Positions 9,190-18,223 of a DNA stretch of 64,000 bases are shown piece by piece. Made by a program: the position numbers and the translations under genes. Position 1 is the first letter of the stretch; every line of letters begins with the position of its first letter. Below the pieces are notes generated by a model. That model was not told the origin of the DNA, ran no database searches, and saw only the letters and a program-made list of their open reading frames with translations. Location: the NCBI GenBank assembly GCA_017624835.1, contig JAGAMG010000009.1:1-64000 (forward strand). Direction: 5' to 3'. Origin of the DNA: Lachnospiraceae bacterium. Its GTDB lineage: Bacteria > Bacillota > Clostridia > Lachnospirales > Lachnospiraceae.

Positions 9190-9385
9190 TGCTGTTATCT
9201 TTTCATGCAGCCCTACAGTGCTGTGAAGCTGCATGCAAGCATGGCATATGCAGTTCTATGGTACATAAGTAGGGATGTCTTTTGCGGTTCCCGCAAACCT
9301 GAAAAATACGCTTCGCGCATTTTCCAGGCTTTCGCGGTGCTCGTCGAATGCTCATGCAAGCATGGCATTCTCCTCGCTACTCGCG
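9190..9385. repeat. Hairpin-rich intergenic repeat region
   Basis: Several small stems follow each other: TTTGCGG-TT-CCCGCAAA near 9280, CCTGAAAAATACGC-TTCG-CGCATTTTCCAGG near 9298-9329, and GAATGC/GCATTC near 9346-9370. A direct repeat CATGCAAGCATGGCAT occurs at about 9232 and again at about 9350. The run is typical of a non-coding repetitive extragenic element. Short ORFs crossing it are not convincing. Confidence 0.55.
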
Positions 9386-9427
9386 AAAAAAAGACAATGA
9401 CACACTCTTCCAAGGTATCATTGTCTT
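9386..9427 (-). terminator. Intrinsic terminator of efp
   Basis: On the minus strand AAGACAATGA...TCATTGTCTTTTTTT forms a stem with a T tail, a few tens of bases past the efp stop. Confidence 0.88.
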
Positions 9428-9460
9428 ACAAGCTTTTTATTTCAGATAACTATTTGCAGA

Positions 9461-10018
9461 TTATACTCTGGACAGGTACTCACCTGTTCTGGTATCAATC
9501 TTAATCTTGTCTCCCTGCTCTACGAACAAAGGAACTGCAACGTTTGCACCAGTCTCTACAGTAGCGGGCTTGGTAGCACCGGTAGCGGTATCACCTTTAA
9601 AGCCGGGCTCTGTCTCGGTAATCTCAAGCTCTACAAATAAAGGAGGCTCTACAGAGAATACACTGCCATTGTGGGAACAAACCTTACACATTTCGTTCTC
9701 CTTCACAAACTTCAAAGCATCTCCTACAGTCTCTGCATTCAGAGCAATCTGATCATAGGTCTCAGTATCCATGAAGTAGTATAAATCTCCATCTTCATAT
9801 AAATACTGCATGTCCTTTCTATCAATACGTGCCTGAGGGCATTTCTCGGTAGGTCTGAAGGTTTTTTCTACCACACCGCCACTCTTGATATTTTTCAGCT
9901 TGGTTCTAACGAAAGCTGCGCCCTTTCCAGGCTTAACATGCTGGAATTCAATAATCTGGTAAACGTTGTTATCTAACTCAATAGTAATACCATTTCTGAA
10001 ATCGCCTGCAGAAATCAT
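9461..10018 (-). CDS. efp: Elongation factor P
   Basis: A 185-residue EF-P, which enters the ribosomal E site and relieves stalling at proline runs. The KOW-like first domain has the loop VKPGKGAAF with Lys32 at the tip, the position modified in many bacteria; it is followed by two OB folds, the last containing the signature [20 protein letters not shown]. The Clostridium-type loop around Lys32 is normal. Ribosome site TAGGAGGAATATATT-ATG. It is the last gene of the aro run and has a terminator; about 100 bases separate it from aroQ, so it may also have its own promoter. Confidence 0.97.
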   Translation of the reverse strand: MISAGDFRNGITIELDNNVYQIIEFQHVKPGKGAAFVRTKLKNIKSGGVVEKTFRPTEKCPQARIDRKDMQYLYEDGDLYYFMDTETYDQIALNAETVGDALKFVKENEMCKVCSHNGSVFSVEPPLFVELEITETEPGFKGDTATGATKPATVETGANVAVPLFVEQGDKIKIDTRTGEYLSRV

Positions 10019-10116
10019 AATATATTCCTCCTAAAATTTTCACGTTATAATTCTTTAACAGTTTAATATAAAAACAAGTATATTTCAACTCTTTTTGAAA
10101 AAAATCTTCAAAAAAA

Positions 10117-10548
10117 TCATCTTTTTCCAAGGATAAAATCGATTGCCTGCAAATATCCGTCAAGCCCCTGCCCGTAAATCTGCTTATCACAAACCGGTGC
10201 TGTCACGGAAACACGACGAAATTCCTCTCTCTTAGTGATATCGGAAATATGAATCTCTACCTTGGGAACCACAATACTTGCAAGAGCATCCCGGATGGCA
10301 TAGCTGTAATGGGTATATGCTCCGGGATTAATTACAATCCCCTCCGTACCATCAAAATACGCCTCCTGAATGCGGTCAATAATCCCTCCCTCATGGTTAC
10401 TCTGAAAAACAGTAATCTCATTACCTGTTTCCTCTGCCTTCTTTGCAATCATATCCAAAAGATACTGATAATCCTGATTTCCATAGACACTTTTTTCTCT
10501 AATTCCTAAAAAGTTTAAATTCGGTCCGTTAATTACCAACAGCTTCAT
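10117..10548 (-). CDS. aroQ: 3-dehydroquinate dehydratase, type II
   Basis: A 143-residue type II dehydroquinase, the third step of the shikimate pathway. The start (MKLLVINGPNLNFLGIREKS) contains the NGPNLN motif and catalytic Arg17; Tyr22 follows in VYGN. The INPGAYTHYS segment and VEIHISDI with the catalytic His are present. Length equals other bacterial AroQ proteins. It follows aroK by 18 bases in the same run. Confidence 0.96.
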   Translation of the reverse strand: MKLLVINGPNLNFLGIREKSVYGNQDYQYLLDMIAKKAEETGNEITVFQSNHEGGIIDRIQEAYFDGTEGIVINPGAYTHYSYAIRDALASIVVPKVEIHISDITKREEFRRVSVTAPVCDKQIYGQGLDGYLQAIDFILGKR

Positions 10549-10566
10549 TCTAATTTCCTCCCTCGA

Positions 10567-11085
10567 TTACCTATTAAGCCTGTCTGCCAAAATGTTTATT
10601 ATCTGATCCGTATTACATTCATCCACATCTATTACAATGTCCGCGCACTCCTCATAGGCATCCTTACGAGCCTCCAACAAGGTCTTGATTTTGTTTAAGG
10701 GATCCTCACACTGCAAAAGAGGTCTGGTAGTATCATTTTTCAATCGTTCATAAACCGTTTCCGGTCGCACTCTCAAATATACCACAGTACCACACTGCTT
10801 CAACAATTCACGATTTTGGGGACGCACCGGCGTACCTCCTCCTACCGATATAATTCTGGCGTAGGTTCGCTCCTTAATTTCTTTTAGTAGTGCTGTTTCT
10901 GCCTCCCGGAAATATTCTTCACCCTCTCTCGCAAAAATTTCACTAATAGTTCTACCTTCTCTCTGTTCAATCAACTTATCCGTATCCTCCACAGGAGTCT
11001 GCAACCGATAAGAAAGCTTTAAACCAACGGAAGTTTTTCCACTTCCCATAAAACCAATTAAAATAAGATTTTTCAATAATTTCAT
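10567..11085 (-). CDS. aroK: Shikimate kinase
   Basis: A 172-residue shikimate kinase. Walker A is GFMGSGKTS near residues 12-20; VEDTD near 34 supplies the shikimate-binding Asp, REAE near 60 has the substrate-binding Arg, and VGGGTP near 80 is the conserved glycine loop. The lid (NDTTRPLL) carries an Arg. It lies between aroE and aroQ, in a compact shikimate cluster. Confidence 0.95.
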   Translation of the reverse strand: MKLLKNLILIGFMGSGKTSVGLKLSYRLQTPVEDTDKLIEQREGRTISEIFAREGEEYFREAETALLKEIKERTYARIISVGGGTPVRPQNRELLKQCGTVVYLRVRPETVYERLKNDTTRPLLQCEDPLNKIKTLLEARKDAYEECADIVIDVDECNTDQIINILADRLNR

Positions 11086-11123
11086 TTTACTTATCCTTCG
11101 TCATTATCTACTTCTATTTGCTT

Positions 11124-11999
11124 TCATTTTCCCTGCATACCATCCAGCATCTTTTCAAAAATCACTGCTGCCTGATTTTCACTGATTTCACAGCCGGTCC
11201 ACAGTTCATAAGCAATTACTCCTTGATACAACAGCATCTTTAAACCATTAAATGCTTCTCCGCCACAGTTCTTTACCAGCTTCATAAACTTTGTTTCCAG
11301 AGGATTAAATATCAAGTCATAACCGGTATGTACTCTTTTATAAAAGGCTTCCTCCTCAATCACAGCATCTTCTACATTAGGATGCATCCCTACGCTGGTT
11401 GCTTGAATGACCAAATATGTTTCATCTGCCGGCAAGGTATCATAAGCCTCCAAAGCCAAAACTGACACCAAATCCTTGCCGGCAATTTCATTTACCTCTT
11501 TTGCAATTTTCCATGCCCGTTCTACTGTTCGGTTTAACAGAATAATTTGTGCTACCTCCTGCTTTGCCATCAGCATAGCAACCGCTCTTGCCACGCCGCC
11601 TGCTCCCAGAATCAACACCTTTTCTCCTACCAGATTCACACCGTCCGAACACATGGCACGGTAAAGCCCCGGCATATCCGTATTATAGCCTTTGTAGCCT
11701 CCTTCTGTGCGCACCAAAGTATTTACCGCCCCTATCTGCTCTGCCAAAGGGTCAATTTCCTTCAAAAAGGGAATTACATCACTTTTATAAGGAACAGTTA
11801 CGTTCATTCCCAATAAATTTAATGCATAAGCCCCTTTTACCGCATCACCTACATACCCCTCCGGCACATGAAAAGGAACATATACCAGATTGTTTCCTGT
11901 CATATCTGCCAAATTATTATGAATCACCGGGGACATGGTATGCTCCACAGGATTCCCTATTAATCCACAGGTTCTTGTATGTCCATTCACTATTGCCAT
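11124..11999 (-). CDS. aroE: Shikimate dehydrogenase
   Basis: A 291-residue AroE, reducing 3-dehydroshikimate with NADPH. The start is at 11999 (MAIVNGHTRTCGLIG), eight bases after GGAGG; the longer frame has no ribosome site. Substrate motifs are HTMSPVIHN near 20-28, NVTVPYK with the catalytic Lys near 68, and NTD near 90-105. The NADP Rossmann motif is LILGAGGVARAVA near 130. It nearly abuts the upstream yqeG stop (12001), which implies coupled translation. Confidence 0.95.
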   Translation of the reverse strand: MAIVNGHTRTCGLIGNPVEHTMSPVIHNNLADMTGNNLVYVPFHVPEGYVGDAVKGAYALNLLGMNVTVPYKSDVIPFLKEIDPLAEQIGAVNTLVRTEGGYKGYNTDMPGLYRAMCSDGVNLVGEKVLILGAGGVARAVAMLMAKQEVAQIILLNRTVERAWKIAKEVNEIAGKDLVSVLALEAYDTLPADETYLVIQATSVGMHPNVEDAVIEEEAFYKRVHTGYDLIFNPLETKFMKLVKNCGGEAFNGLKMLLYQGVIAYELWTGCEISENQAAVIFEKMLDGMQGK

Positions 12000-12000
12000 A

Positions 12001-12510
12001 TCATTTTCCTCCAGACTTTTTCCTATGATAAAAATAGAGTACAATTCTTTCTAAGTATCGCTTCAATACAATCTGAATTTCTTCCTTAGGATGAATGGGT
12101 TTTACCAAAAAAGTCTCAATTCCTACTCTTTTTGCTCCCCATACATCCGTAAAAAGCTGGTCGCCCACAAAAATGGTATTCTCTTTAACCGTGTTCATCC
12201 TCTGCATTGCCTGTAGATATCCGGCTTTTCCCGGTTTCCCCGCCTTATGCAGATAGGAAACCTTTACACTGTCATTAAACATTTTTACTCGGGGCTCTTT
12301 ATTATTGGATAAGAGCATAATTTGGAAGCCAAGCCCTTTCAACCGCTTAAATAAAGCCACCGCCCTCTCATCCGCAGGCGCTCCGTGAGGAACAAGGGTA
12401 TTATCAATATCAAAAATAATTCCTCTCATGCCTTTTTCATATAATTCTTCATAATTGATTTCATATGCAGAGTTTACCTCATTATCAGGATAAAAAGTAT
12501 CCAGTATCAT
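12001..12510 (-). CDS. yqeG: YqeG family HAD IIIA-type phosphatase
   Basis: A 169-residue HAD-superfamily protein. Motif I is IFDIDNTLV near residue 33 with both aspartates, motif II is MLLSNN near 67, the motif III lysine is probably in AGKPG near 90, and motif IV is VGDQLFTDVWGA near 115. YqeG-type proteins commonly sit beside aroE in Firmicutes and have been linked to phosphatidylglycerophosphate dephosphorylation; a role here is inference. It is the second gene of the run that leads to aroE-aroK-aroQ. Confidence 0.85.
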   Translation of the reverse strand: MILDTFYPDNEVNSAYEINYEELYEKGMRGIIFDIDNTLVPHGAPADERAVALFKRLKGLGFQIMLLSNNKEPRVKMFNDSVKVSYLHKAGKPGKAGYLQAMQRMNTVKENTIFVGDQLFTDVWGAKRVGIETFLVKPIHPKEEIQIVLKRYLERIVLYFYHRKKSGGK

Positions 12511-12531
12511 ATTCTACTCCTTTGTAATCTA

Positions 12532-13158
12532 TCAGCTTTTTAAAACCACATCCGCATTTTCTTGAATAGAAAAAGCCTCAAAATATGCTTCCTCCATGGG
12601 AATCCATCTGTTTTGAAATTCCTTTGCCTTTTCCTCCCCATTCCGTGCAATAATCCGCTCCATTTGACTCTTGCTGTCAATGTCCAAAAAAATCTTTAAT
12701 CCCATATAATCACCCAATATAGGATGACAGCTATAGGCACCTTCCACAATGGTAATAGGCGCAGCACCTAAATGAATATGCTCTCCAAGTGCCATTGTTC
12801 CACAGTCAAATCTCACATAGGAAAAGGCTTGTTCCTTTTGAATAAATGGCAATACCTCTTCCTGCAAACGCTCATAATGCACATTTCCTCCCGGCATTTC
12901 CAAGCGTTCCTTTGTTCTAAGCTCCATTGGCAGAAAAAAATCATCCATATGCACTACTCTGGCACCTAATTGCTTTCCCAATAAGTTAGCAAGGGTAGTC
13001 TTCCCGGAAGCACTTCTTCCATCAATGGCAATAACCAGGATTTCTCCCTGCGTTTTATCAATATATTCTTGAAGATACCTTAAAGTTTCCTCCGTAGTTT
13101 TCTCCCACATGGTACCACCACCAAAATTCTTTCTTAAAATAGTAAACTTATCTTTCAT
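12532..13158 (-). CDS. Uridine kinase-like P-loop phosphotransferase
   Basis: A P-loop kinase related to uridine kinase. Walker A is IDGRSASGKTTLA, the metal/substrate Asp pair is VVHMDDFFLP, and a later IVEGAYSCHP and Arg-rich segment MERIIARNGEEK match the lid of this family. The substrate is not certain; many such Firmicute proteins are annotated uridine kinase without proof. The first 16 residues are unlike the family, so an ATG at 13110 (MWEKTTEE) may be the real start, although its ribosome site is weak. First gene of the yqeG-aro run. Confidence 0.75.
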   Translation of the reverse strand: MKDKFTILRKNFGGGTMWEKTTEETLRYLQEYIDKTQGEILVIAIDGRSASGKTTLANLLGKQLGARVVHMDDFFLPMELRTKERLEMPGGNVHYERLQEEVLPFIQKEQAFSYVRFDCGTMALGEHIHLGAAPITIVEGAYSCHPILGDYMGLKIFLDIDSKSQMERIIARNGEEKAKEFQNRWIPMEEAYFEAFSIQENADVVLKS

Positions 13159-13178
13159 AATATCATGTTTTTATTTCC

Positions 13179-13207
13179 TTGACAAACAAAATCCTCTTCT
13201 ATAAAAT
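13179..13207 (+). promoter_or_regulatory. Promoter of the ECF S-component gene
   Basis: TTGACA at 13179-13184 and TAAAAT at 13202-13207 are separated by 17 bases. The spacing to the ATG at 13263 leaves a leader of about 50 bases. Confidence 0.7.
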
Positions 13208-13262
13208 GAATTACAATTATTACCTATATAAATAAAAAATCTCTCACTTTAAAGGATAAATT

Positions 13263-13811
13263 ATGAACAAAAAGATAACTCTCAAAAAACTTATCATTAC
13301 CTCCGTGTGCATCGCACTCTGCATTGTACTCCCCATAGCACTCCATGCAATCCCCAATGCAGGTGTTATGCTCTCTCCCATGCATATTCCTGTACTGCTT
13401 TGCGGTATTGTATGTGGCTGGCAATATGGGTTTTTATGCGGATTAACGGGACCTTTGCTTTCCAGCCTGATTACCTCCATGCCGGCAATGGCAAATCTTC
13501 CCTTTATGATGGTGGAATTGGCTATTTATGGTCTGGTGTCCGGTTTGATAATGAGGTATCTGCATCTGGGCAAAACCATCTATACTCTGTATTCTTCCCT
13601 TTTGGCAGCCATGCTTTCCGGGCGAATTGTTGCAGGAATTTTGAAAGCACTTTTCTTTGCAGGCGGAAGCTACTCCTGGTCTGCTTGGGCAACCGGATAT
13701 TTTGTATCCTGTCTGCCGGGAATTATTGTTCAACTGATACTGATACCAATTTTATATTTTGCACTAAAAAAGGCGGGATTGCTCCCGCCTCTTTCATTGG
13801 ATAACCACTAA
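13263..13811 (+). CDS. ECF transporter S component
   Basis: A 182-residue membrane protein with about six hydrophobic helices. The segment HAIPNAGVMLSPMHIPVLLC near residues 28-47 followed by a Gly-rich stretch (GWQYGFLCGLTGPLLSSLIT) is typical of substrate-binding S components of energy-coupling-factor (vitamin) transporters. No ATPase or T component is nearby, as expected for group II systems that share one energising module. The vitamin cannot be told from sequence alone. The last codons overlap a hairpin that serves as terminator for the convergent gene. Confidence 0.75.
   Translation: MNKKITLKKLIITSVCIALCIVLPIALHAIPNAGVMLSPMHIPVLLCGIVCGWQYGFLCGLTGPLLSSLITSMPAMANLPFMMVELAIYGLVSGLIMRYLHLGKTIYTLYSSLLAAMLSGRIVAGILKALFFAGGSYSWSAWATGYFVSCLPGIIVQLILIPILYFALKKAGLLPPLSLDNH
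13766..13790 (-). terminator. Terminator embedded in the end of the convergent ORF
   Basis: On the minus strand AGGCGGGAGCAATCCCGCCT is a GC-rich stem followed by TTTTTT, just past the stop of the EAL gene at 13808. It overlaps the last codons of the plus-strand ECF gene. Confidence 0.85.
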
Positions 13812-15496
13812 ACCATTAAGTCATTATCAAAATATTTTTCTACAAACGCATTCATTGTGATAGGCTTGGAAAAATGATAGCCCTGATAGCTGTACACCGC
13901 ATATCTCTTTACAAAATCTATCATCTGTCTGTCTTCCAGCCCTTCCAGACAAACATGTACATCCAAGTCACTGGCACAGCCTGTTACTGCTTTTACAATT
14001 GCCTGATTTGCATAATTGGTCTGAATATCAAACACAAATCCTCTGTCAATTTTCAAGGTATCCACAGGAAGCTCGCTTAATAGATTTAACGAAGAAAAAC
14101 CGGTACCAAAATCATCAATTGCAATCTTAATTCCCATATTCTTCAGGTTGCCAACAACATTTTGCAGGAACTCCGTATCAAGCTGCCTGCAACGCTCCGT
14201 TAATTCAAAGCACAGATTCTCAGGCGGAAATCCTGTTTCTTCCAATATATGCTTTACCTTTTCCTCAAATCCCACATGGGAAAGCTGGGGATATGCCAAA
14301 TTAACATTCAGCACAAACTCGGGATGCTTCTCTACTATCTTTATGCTTTCTGTTAAAGCCTTTTTGATAATCCAATTTCCCAAATCCCAGAAACAAGGGT
14401 CATTTTCCAACCATTGAATAAAGATTCCGGGGGGAACCTCCCCATAGGGTTCCTTATTCCAACGAAGTAATGCTTCCGCACCAATTAATTTTTCCTCTGA
14501 AGCATTTACAATGGGCTGATAACACAGATAAAAGCCCTCACTCCGATTCATGGCACACTGTCTAATGGTATTCATCAACTCCATGTTCTTACTGTTATCA
14601 TGCAAATATCCATAATTAAAGAACACCAGCTCACCATGTTGATTGTACTTCGACTGCTCCAGCGCATACATTGCACTTGTTATTACCGTAGTTTCATCAT
14701 ATTTTTCATCATAGAGAACAGCACCACCGGAAATACTTACTGCAATTCGGATTCCATCAATGTATATCCTATGTCTTGCCTGATACTGCATCTTTTTATA
14801 GAGTTCCGTAAGTTCTTCCTTGCTGAGATTATTAAAACAGCAGGCAAAACGAACCCCATCCATACGGAATATCAAACCATTATCCTTTATCAGTTCCCGC
14901 ATTTTACTGCCAAATTCACGCAGCACCTTATTTCCTACCACATATCCATAGGTATTATTTATCTGAGAAAACATATTGATTCCCAATAGTAATACCACAA
15001 TGGGAGTATCGGACTCCTTCATTTCCTTCATGTACTGATTAAATTCATAAATATTATACAGGTGGGTAATGGCGTCTACGTTATCCATAATACCATGATT
15101 TTCTATGGTACCCATAAACAAATCCACTTCTTCATCCTGTCCCTTTATGACATGTCCGCTACAGGTACAGATAACATACTCACCATTTTTATTCAATACC
15201 CGATAATCCATCTTATGAGTATCTTTTTCTCCGGCAAAGACAGCTCGAATATCTTCCATATAAGCATCTCTATCTTCCGGATGAATATGCTTTGCCCATA
15301 TTAATCCTGCATCCTTCATATATTCGCCCGGTAATCCAAAATCCTCCACCGCATTGGCAGACCATCTGGACACAGAAGTTTTCATATTGCAGATATACAT
15401 ATAACGTCTTCTGGATGTATCTGCAAATCCTTCAAATAACCTGCTGTCCAATTCTGACAAATCTAAATTCTTTTTGTTGTGGTCACCTTTGTCCAT
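13808..15496 (-). CDS. PAS-GGDEF(degenerate)-EAL cyclic-di-GMP phosphodiesterase
   Basis: A 562-residue soluble protein. Residues 30-130 look like a PAS domain. Residues 140-290 form a GGDEF-like domain in which the signature is replaced by DGVRFACC, so it should not make c-di-GMP. Residues 300-560 form an EAL domain with IGAEALLRW, the DDFGTGFSSL loop and KIDRGFV, all needed for catalysis. It therefore probably hydrolyses c-di-GMP, with the dead GGDEF as a possible GTP sensor. No membrane helices. Start chosen by GAGGTATTT-ATG. It stands alone. Confidence 0.9.
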   Translation of the reverse strand: MDKGDHNKKNLDLSELDSRLFEGFADTSRRRYMYICNMKTSVSRWSANAVEDFGLPGEYMKDAGLIWAKHIHPEDRDAYMEDIRAVFAGEKDTHKMDYRVLNKNGEYVICTCSGHVIKGQDEEVDLFMGTIENHGIMDNVDAITHLYNIYEFNQYMKEMKESDTPIVVLLLGINMFSQINNTYGYVVGNKVLREFGSKMRELIKDNGLIFRMDGVRFACCFNNLSKEELTELYKKMQYQARHRIYIDGIRIAVSISGGAVLYDEKYDETTVITSAMYALEQSKYNQHGELVFFNYGYLHDNSKNMELMNTIRQCAMNRSEGFYLCYQPIVNASEEKLIGAEALLRWNKEPYGEVPPGIFIQWLENDPCFWDLGNWIIKKALTESIKIVEKHPEFVLNVNLAYPQLSHVGFEEKVKHILEETGFPPENLCFELTERCRQLDTEFLQNVVGNLKNMGIKIAIDDFGTGFSSLNLLSELPVDTLKIDRGFVFDIQTNYANQAIVKAVTGCASDLDVHVCLEGLEDRQMIDFVKRYAVYSYQGYHFSKPITMNAFVEKYFDNDLMV

Positions 15497-15638
15497 AAAT
15501 ACCTCATATGATTTCTTTTGTAAGACTATACTACTATTTACATAACTTCCGACACTGTAATACTTTAATTTATCATATCATATTATTGTTATTAAGTGAA
15601 CACTTATTTCGCCAAAATTTAGGACTTTTTTCCTATCC

Positions 15639-16499
15639 TTATTTGTCAAATATGACACCTGCACCCAAAAGACCTTTCCCTAAATAAGTACTTAATGCGG
15701 CTCCGATTGTGGTATCCAGACAATCAACCGCATCCGGAAAGCGCACAACAAGCTCCTCCTTTAATTTTTCAAATTTCTCCGGCGCACCGCCATGGGCACA
15801 TATCAAGTAGTATTTTTGCCCCTTATGCAGCTCCAGCTGCTTCTCCACCAATTGCAATAGCATTCCCGGAACTGCTTTGGCACCTCTAACCTTTGCAGGC
15901 ACAAAGATTTCTCCCTGCTCCTTATCAAACGCCAAAATAGGCTTGATTTTTAATAAGCCTCCCACAAAGGCTGTGGCCTTTCCGATTCTGCCGCCTCTTT
16001 CCAGATGCTCCAGGGTATCAATGGAAAAGAATGGAAAACTGTTTTCCAGCAAAAATTTTCCCTTTGCAAGTAAATCACCAAAAGATAAGCCTGCATCACG
16101 AAATCGGGCAAGAATGGTAACCACCGCACCATAACCGATACTACCGCTTTTGCTGTCCAACACCTCTGTCTGTAACCCTTCCTCTTCCATTGCCAATAAA
16201 CGCAGGGAATTAAAGGTTCCTGATAAACCGCTGGACAACGCCACAATAATGGCATGGGTATATCCTTTTTCCTTCACCTTTCTAAAGGTATTAAGCACAT
16301 CTTCTCCGGCAGGCGATGCGGTCTTTAACACCGCTGTTTTTTGCTGTTCATACACATCCTGTGCCGTAATGGTTACTCCATCCTTATATTCCTTTTCTCC
16401 GTTTAGCACAATCATGGGTAACACAAAAATATCATGTTTTGCTCTATCTTCTACAGTTACATCCGCACAGGAATCTGTAATAATTGCAATCTTTTCCAT
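15639..16499 (-). CDS. DegV family fatty-acid-binding protein
   Basis: A 286-residue DegV protein. The start (MEKIAIITDSCADVTVE) has the DSCAD motif that binds the lipid head; TASPAGEDVLNTF and ALSSGLSGTFNSL are the next family signatures, and GGRIGKATAF lies near residue 170. Proteins of this family bind fatty acids and hand them to FakA kinases for phosphorylation, although no fakA is in the window. The start is two bases from the stop of the upstream membrane protein gene, so they share an operon. Confidence 0.92.
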   Translation of the reverse strand: MEKIAIITDSCADVTVEDRAKHDIFVLPMIVLNGEKEYKDGVTITAQDVYEQQKTAVLKTASPAGEDVLNTFRKVKEKGYTHAIIVALSSGLSGTFNSLRLLAMEEEGLQTEVLDSKSGSIGYGAVVTILARFRDAGLSFGDLLAKGKFLLENSFPFFSIDTLEHLERGGRIGKATAFVGGLLKIKPILAFDKEQGEIFVPAKVRGAKAVPGMLLQLVEKQLELHKGQKYYLICAHGGAPEKFEKLKEELVVRFPDAVDCLDTTIGAALSTYLGKGLLGAGVIFDK

Positions 16500-16500
16500 T

Positions 16501-18015
16501 TTATTTTCCTTTCCCTATTTTTTCATATACAAAATGAATACCACCGGCTGCTACCGGAATCAAAAATACCACATAGGGGTACACGTACTGACTACTGGTT
16601 TCCCAAATTAGATGGAACAAAAATCCACCCATAAAAAACAAAACTCCAAACAGCTCCAATATTGTAAATTCTTTCTTTTTTACTATCATCGCAAGAATAA
16701 ATAGCAATGAAAATCCAAAGAGAATGGCATTTACAACATTCATTCCAAGGGCAAGCCATTCATACGCGGTTCCTCCCACATACAAACTTTGCAACAAGCC
16801 CATATCGGTTTCACAGCCTGCTGAAATAATGGGTCCCGACCAAATTGACATAAAGGTGGGCTCGCACCAGGTAGTAATCAGCTTCTCCTTAAAAAACTCC
16901 ACCCCATAGCCGGGATTTTTCATAAAAGTATCCACTCTCTCCTGAATAGACTGTACCGCCGCCTCGCCGGATGCCTCCACATCACATCCAAGTGCAAGAT
17001 AGGTTTCATGATTAAAACCGTTAAACCACCCCGGAGCTCTCCATCCTTCCGGATTTTCCTGAATTCCCATCGCCACATACATGGAAAAAGGAATCCCCTT
17101 GTTAAGCTCCGTATCTCCTGCATTTTCGTAATATTTTTTTAAAATCCCCCCGGGCAACGTAACAACTGCCAATAAAAGAGCTACGCACAGAAGTCTCTTT
17201 GCAGGATTTTCTTTTAATGCCTTTAAAATATAAATAATCATAAGTGCAATTGCACCTATCAGATAGTTATTGCGAATCAGACATGCAAACATCATAAAAA
17301 GCATACTGATTCCCATACTTATTTTACAATTTTTATAAAATGCTCTGACCGTAAAATAAAAGGCTACTGCCAGACAACCGATTCCGGGTACCTGCCCATA
17401 GGAATAAAAGAAATAGAAAAAATGGGGTAAAAAAGCAAAGGAAAAGAAAATAATCAGCTTTCTCACCATCGTTTTTTCCTGATACACCAGTACTGATGCC
17501 TGCCACAAACACAGATTTACAACTATAATCCATAAAAGATTTACAAAGTATACCCACTCTTCCTTCCTGCTAAACAATCGCAGGAAACGATGATAGCTTG
17601 TAAGTCCAAGCTGATGGGGACACATATAAAAATATTCTCCGAATTGCAGTTTTTGATAATCTCCCACCTCAAATGCCGCAGCACTGCTATAGCATATTTC
17701 AGCATCTGCACGCATTATCATTTGAATATGGGTTAACAAAAAAATGCCGGCTATCATATAGCACAAAGTAAACCCTATAAACAACCACTTCTCCGGAATC
17801 CCTTTCAGCAGCCTATACAGAAAAAACATTGCTATCACAGAAATCACAAATACCATGTAAAATTTCAAACCATTACTTGTGATTATGCTTGTCTCATAAT
17901 CATCCAATGAAACCCGATTTGCATATCGTACTGTCCAAAAGGTAATCAGCGTCAGCGGAATGAGTGCAAAAAACTTGATACAATATTCTAAAACGCTATA
18001 TATTCTATTTCTCAT
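16501..18015 (-). CDS. Multi-spanning membrane protein, GT-C/glycosyltransferase-like
   Basis: A 504-residue protein with about eleven hydrophobic segments and an Asp/Glu-bearing first outer loop (SLDDYETSII). The topology, a signal-anchored helix, an acidic loop and a large C-terminal outer loop before the last helices, fits GT-C-fold membrane glycosyltransferases such as the PMT/ArnT group, but no catalytic motif is sure. The start at 18015 is preceded by AAGGAG, though at a long spacing. The stop abuts the degV start. Confidence 0.55.
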   Translation of the reverse strand: MRNRIYSVLEYCIKFFALIPLTLITFWTVRYANRVSLDDYETSIITSNGLKFYMVFVISVIAMFFLYRLLKGIPEKWLFIGFTLCYMIAGIFLLTHIQMIMRADAEICYSSAAAFEVGDYQKLQFGEYFYMCPHQLGLTSYHRFLRLFSRKEEWVYFVNLLWIIVVNLCLWQASVLVYQEKTMVRKLIIFFSFAFLPHFFYFFYSYGQVPGIGCLAVAFYFTVRAFYKNCKISMGISMLFMMFACLIRNNYLIGAIALMIIYILKALKENPAKRLLCVALLLAVVTLPGGILKKYYENAGDTELNKGIPFSMYVAMGIQENPEGWRAPGWFNGFNHETYLALGCDVEASGEAAVQSIQERVDTFMKNPGYGVEFFKEKLITTWCEPTFMSIWSGPIISAGCETDMGLLQSLYVGGTAYEWLALGMNVVNAILFGFSLLFILAMIVKKKEFTILELFGVLFFMGGFLFHLIWETSSQYVYPYVVFLIPVAAGGIHFVYEKIGKGK

Positions 18016-18223
18016 CCTGTAATACGCTCCTTTTTCCGCGCTTATATGATTCAAATTTTAACACATTACCATTACAAATTCTACCCTTCTATTTTTTCTG
18101 TTTTTTTATTTTAGTTTTCTATAAAATAATTGCTTTTTTTCTATATAATTGTTATAATATTCATGAAATTAAATTAAAAATATTTCATTGTTTTATAAAT
18201 TAATAAAATATGAGGAAAATACT

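Noticed and set aside
9205-9504. Small ORFs on both strands through the hairpin region before efp
   Set aside because: They cover repeated hairpins and the efp terminator, have no ribosome site and resemble translation of non-coding repeats.
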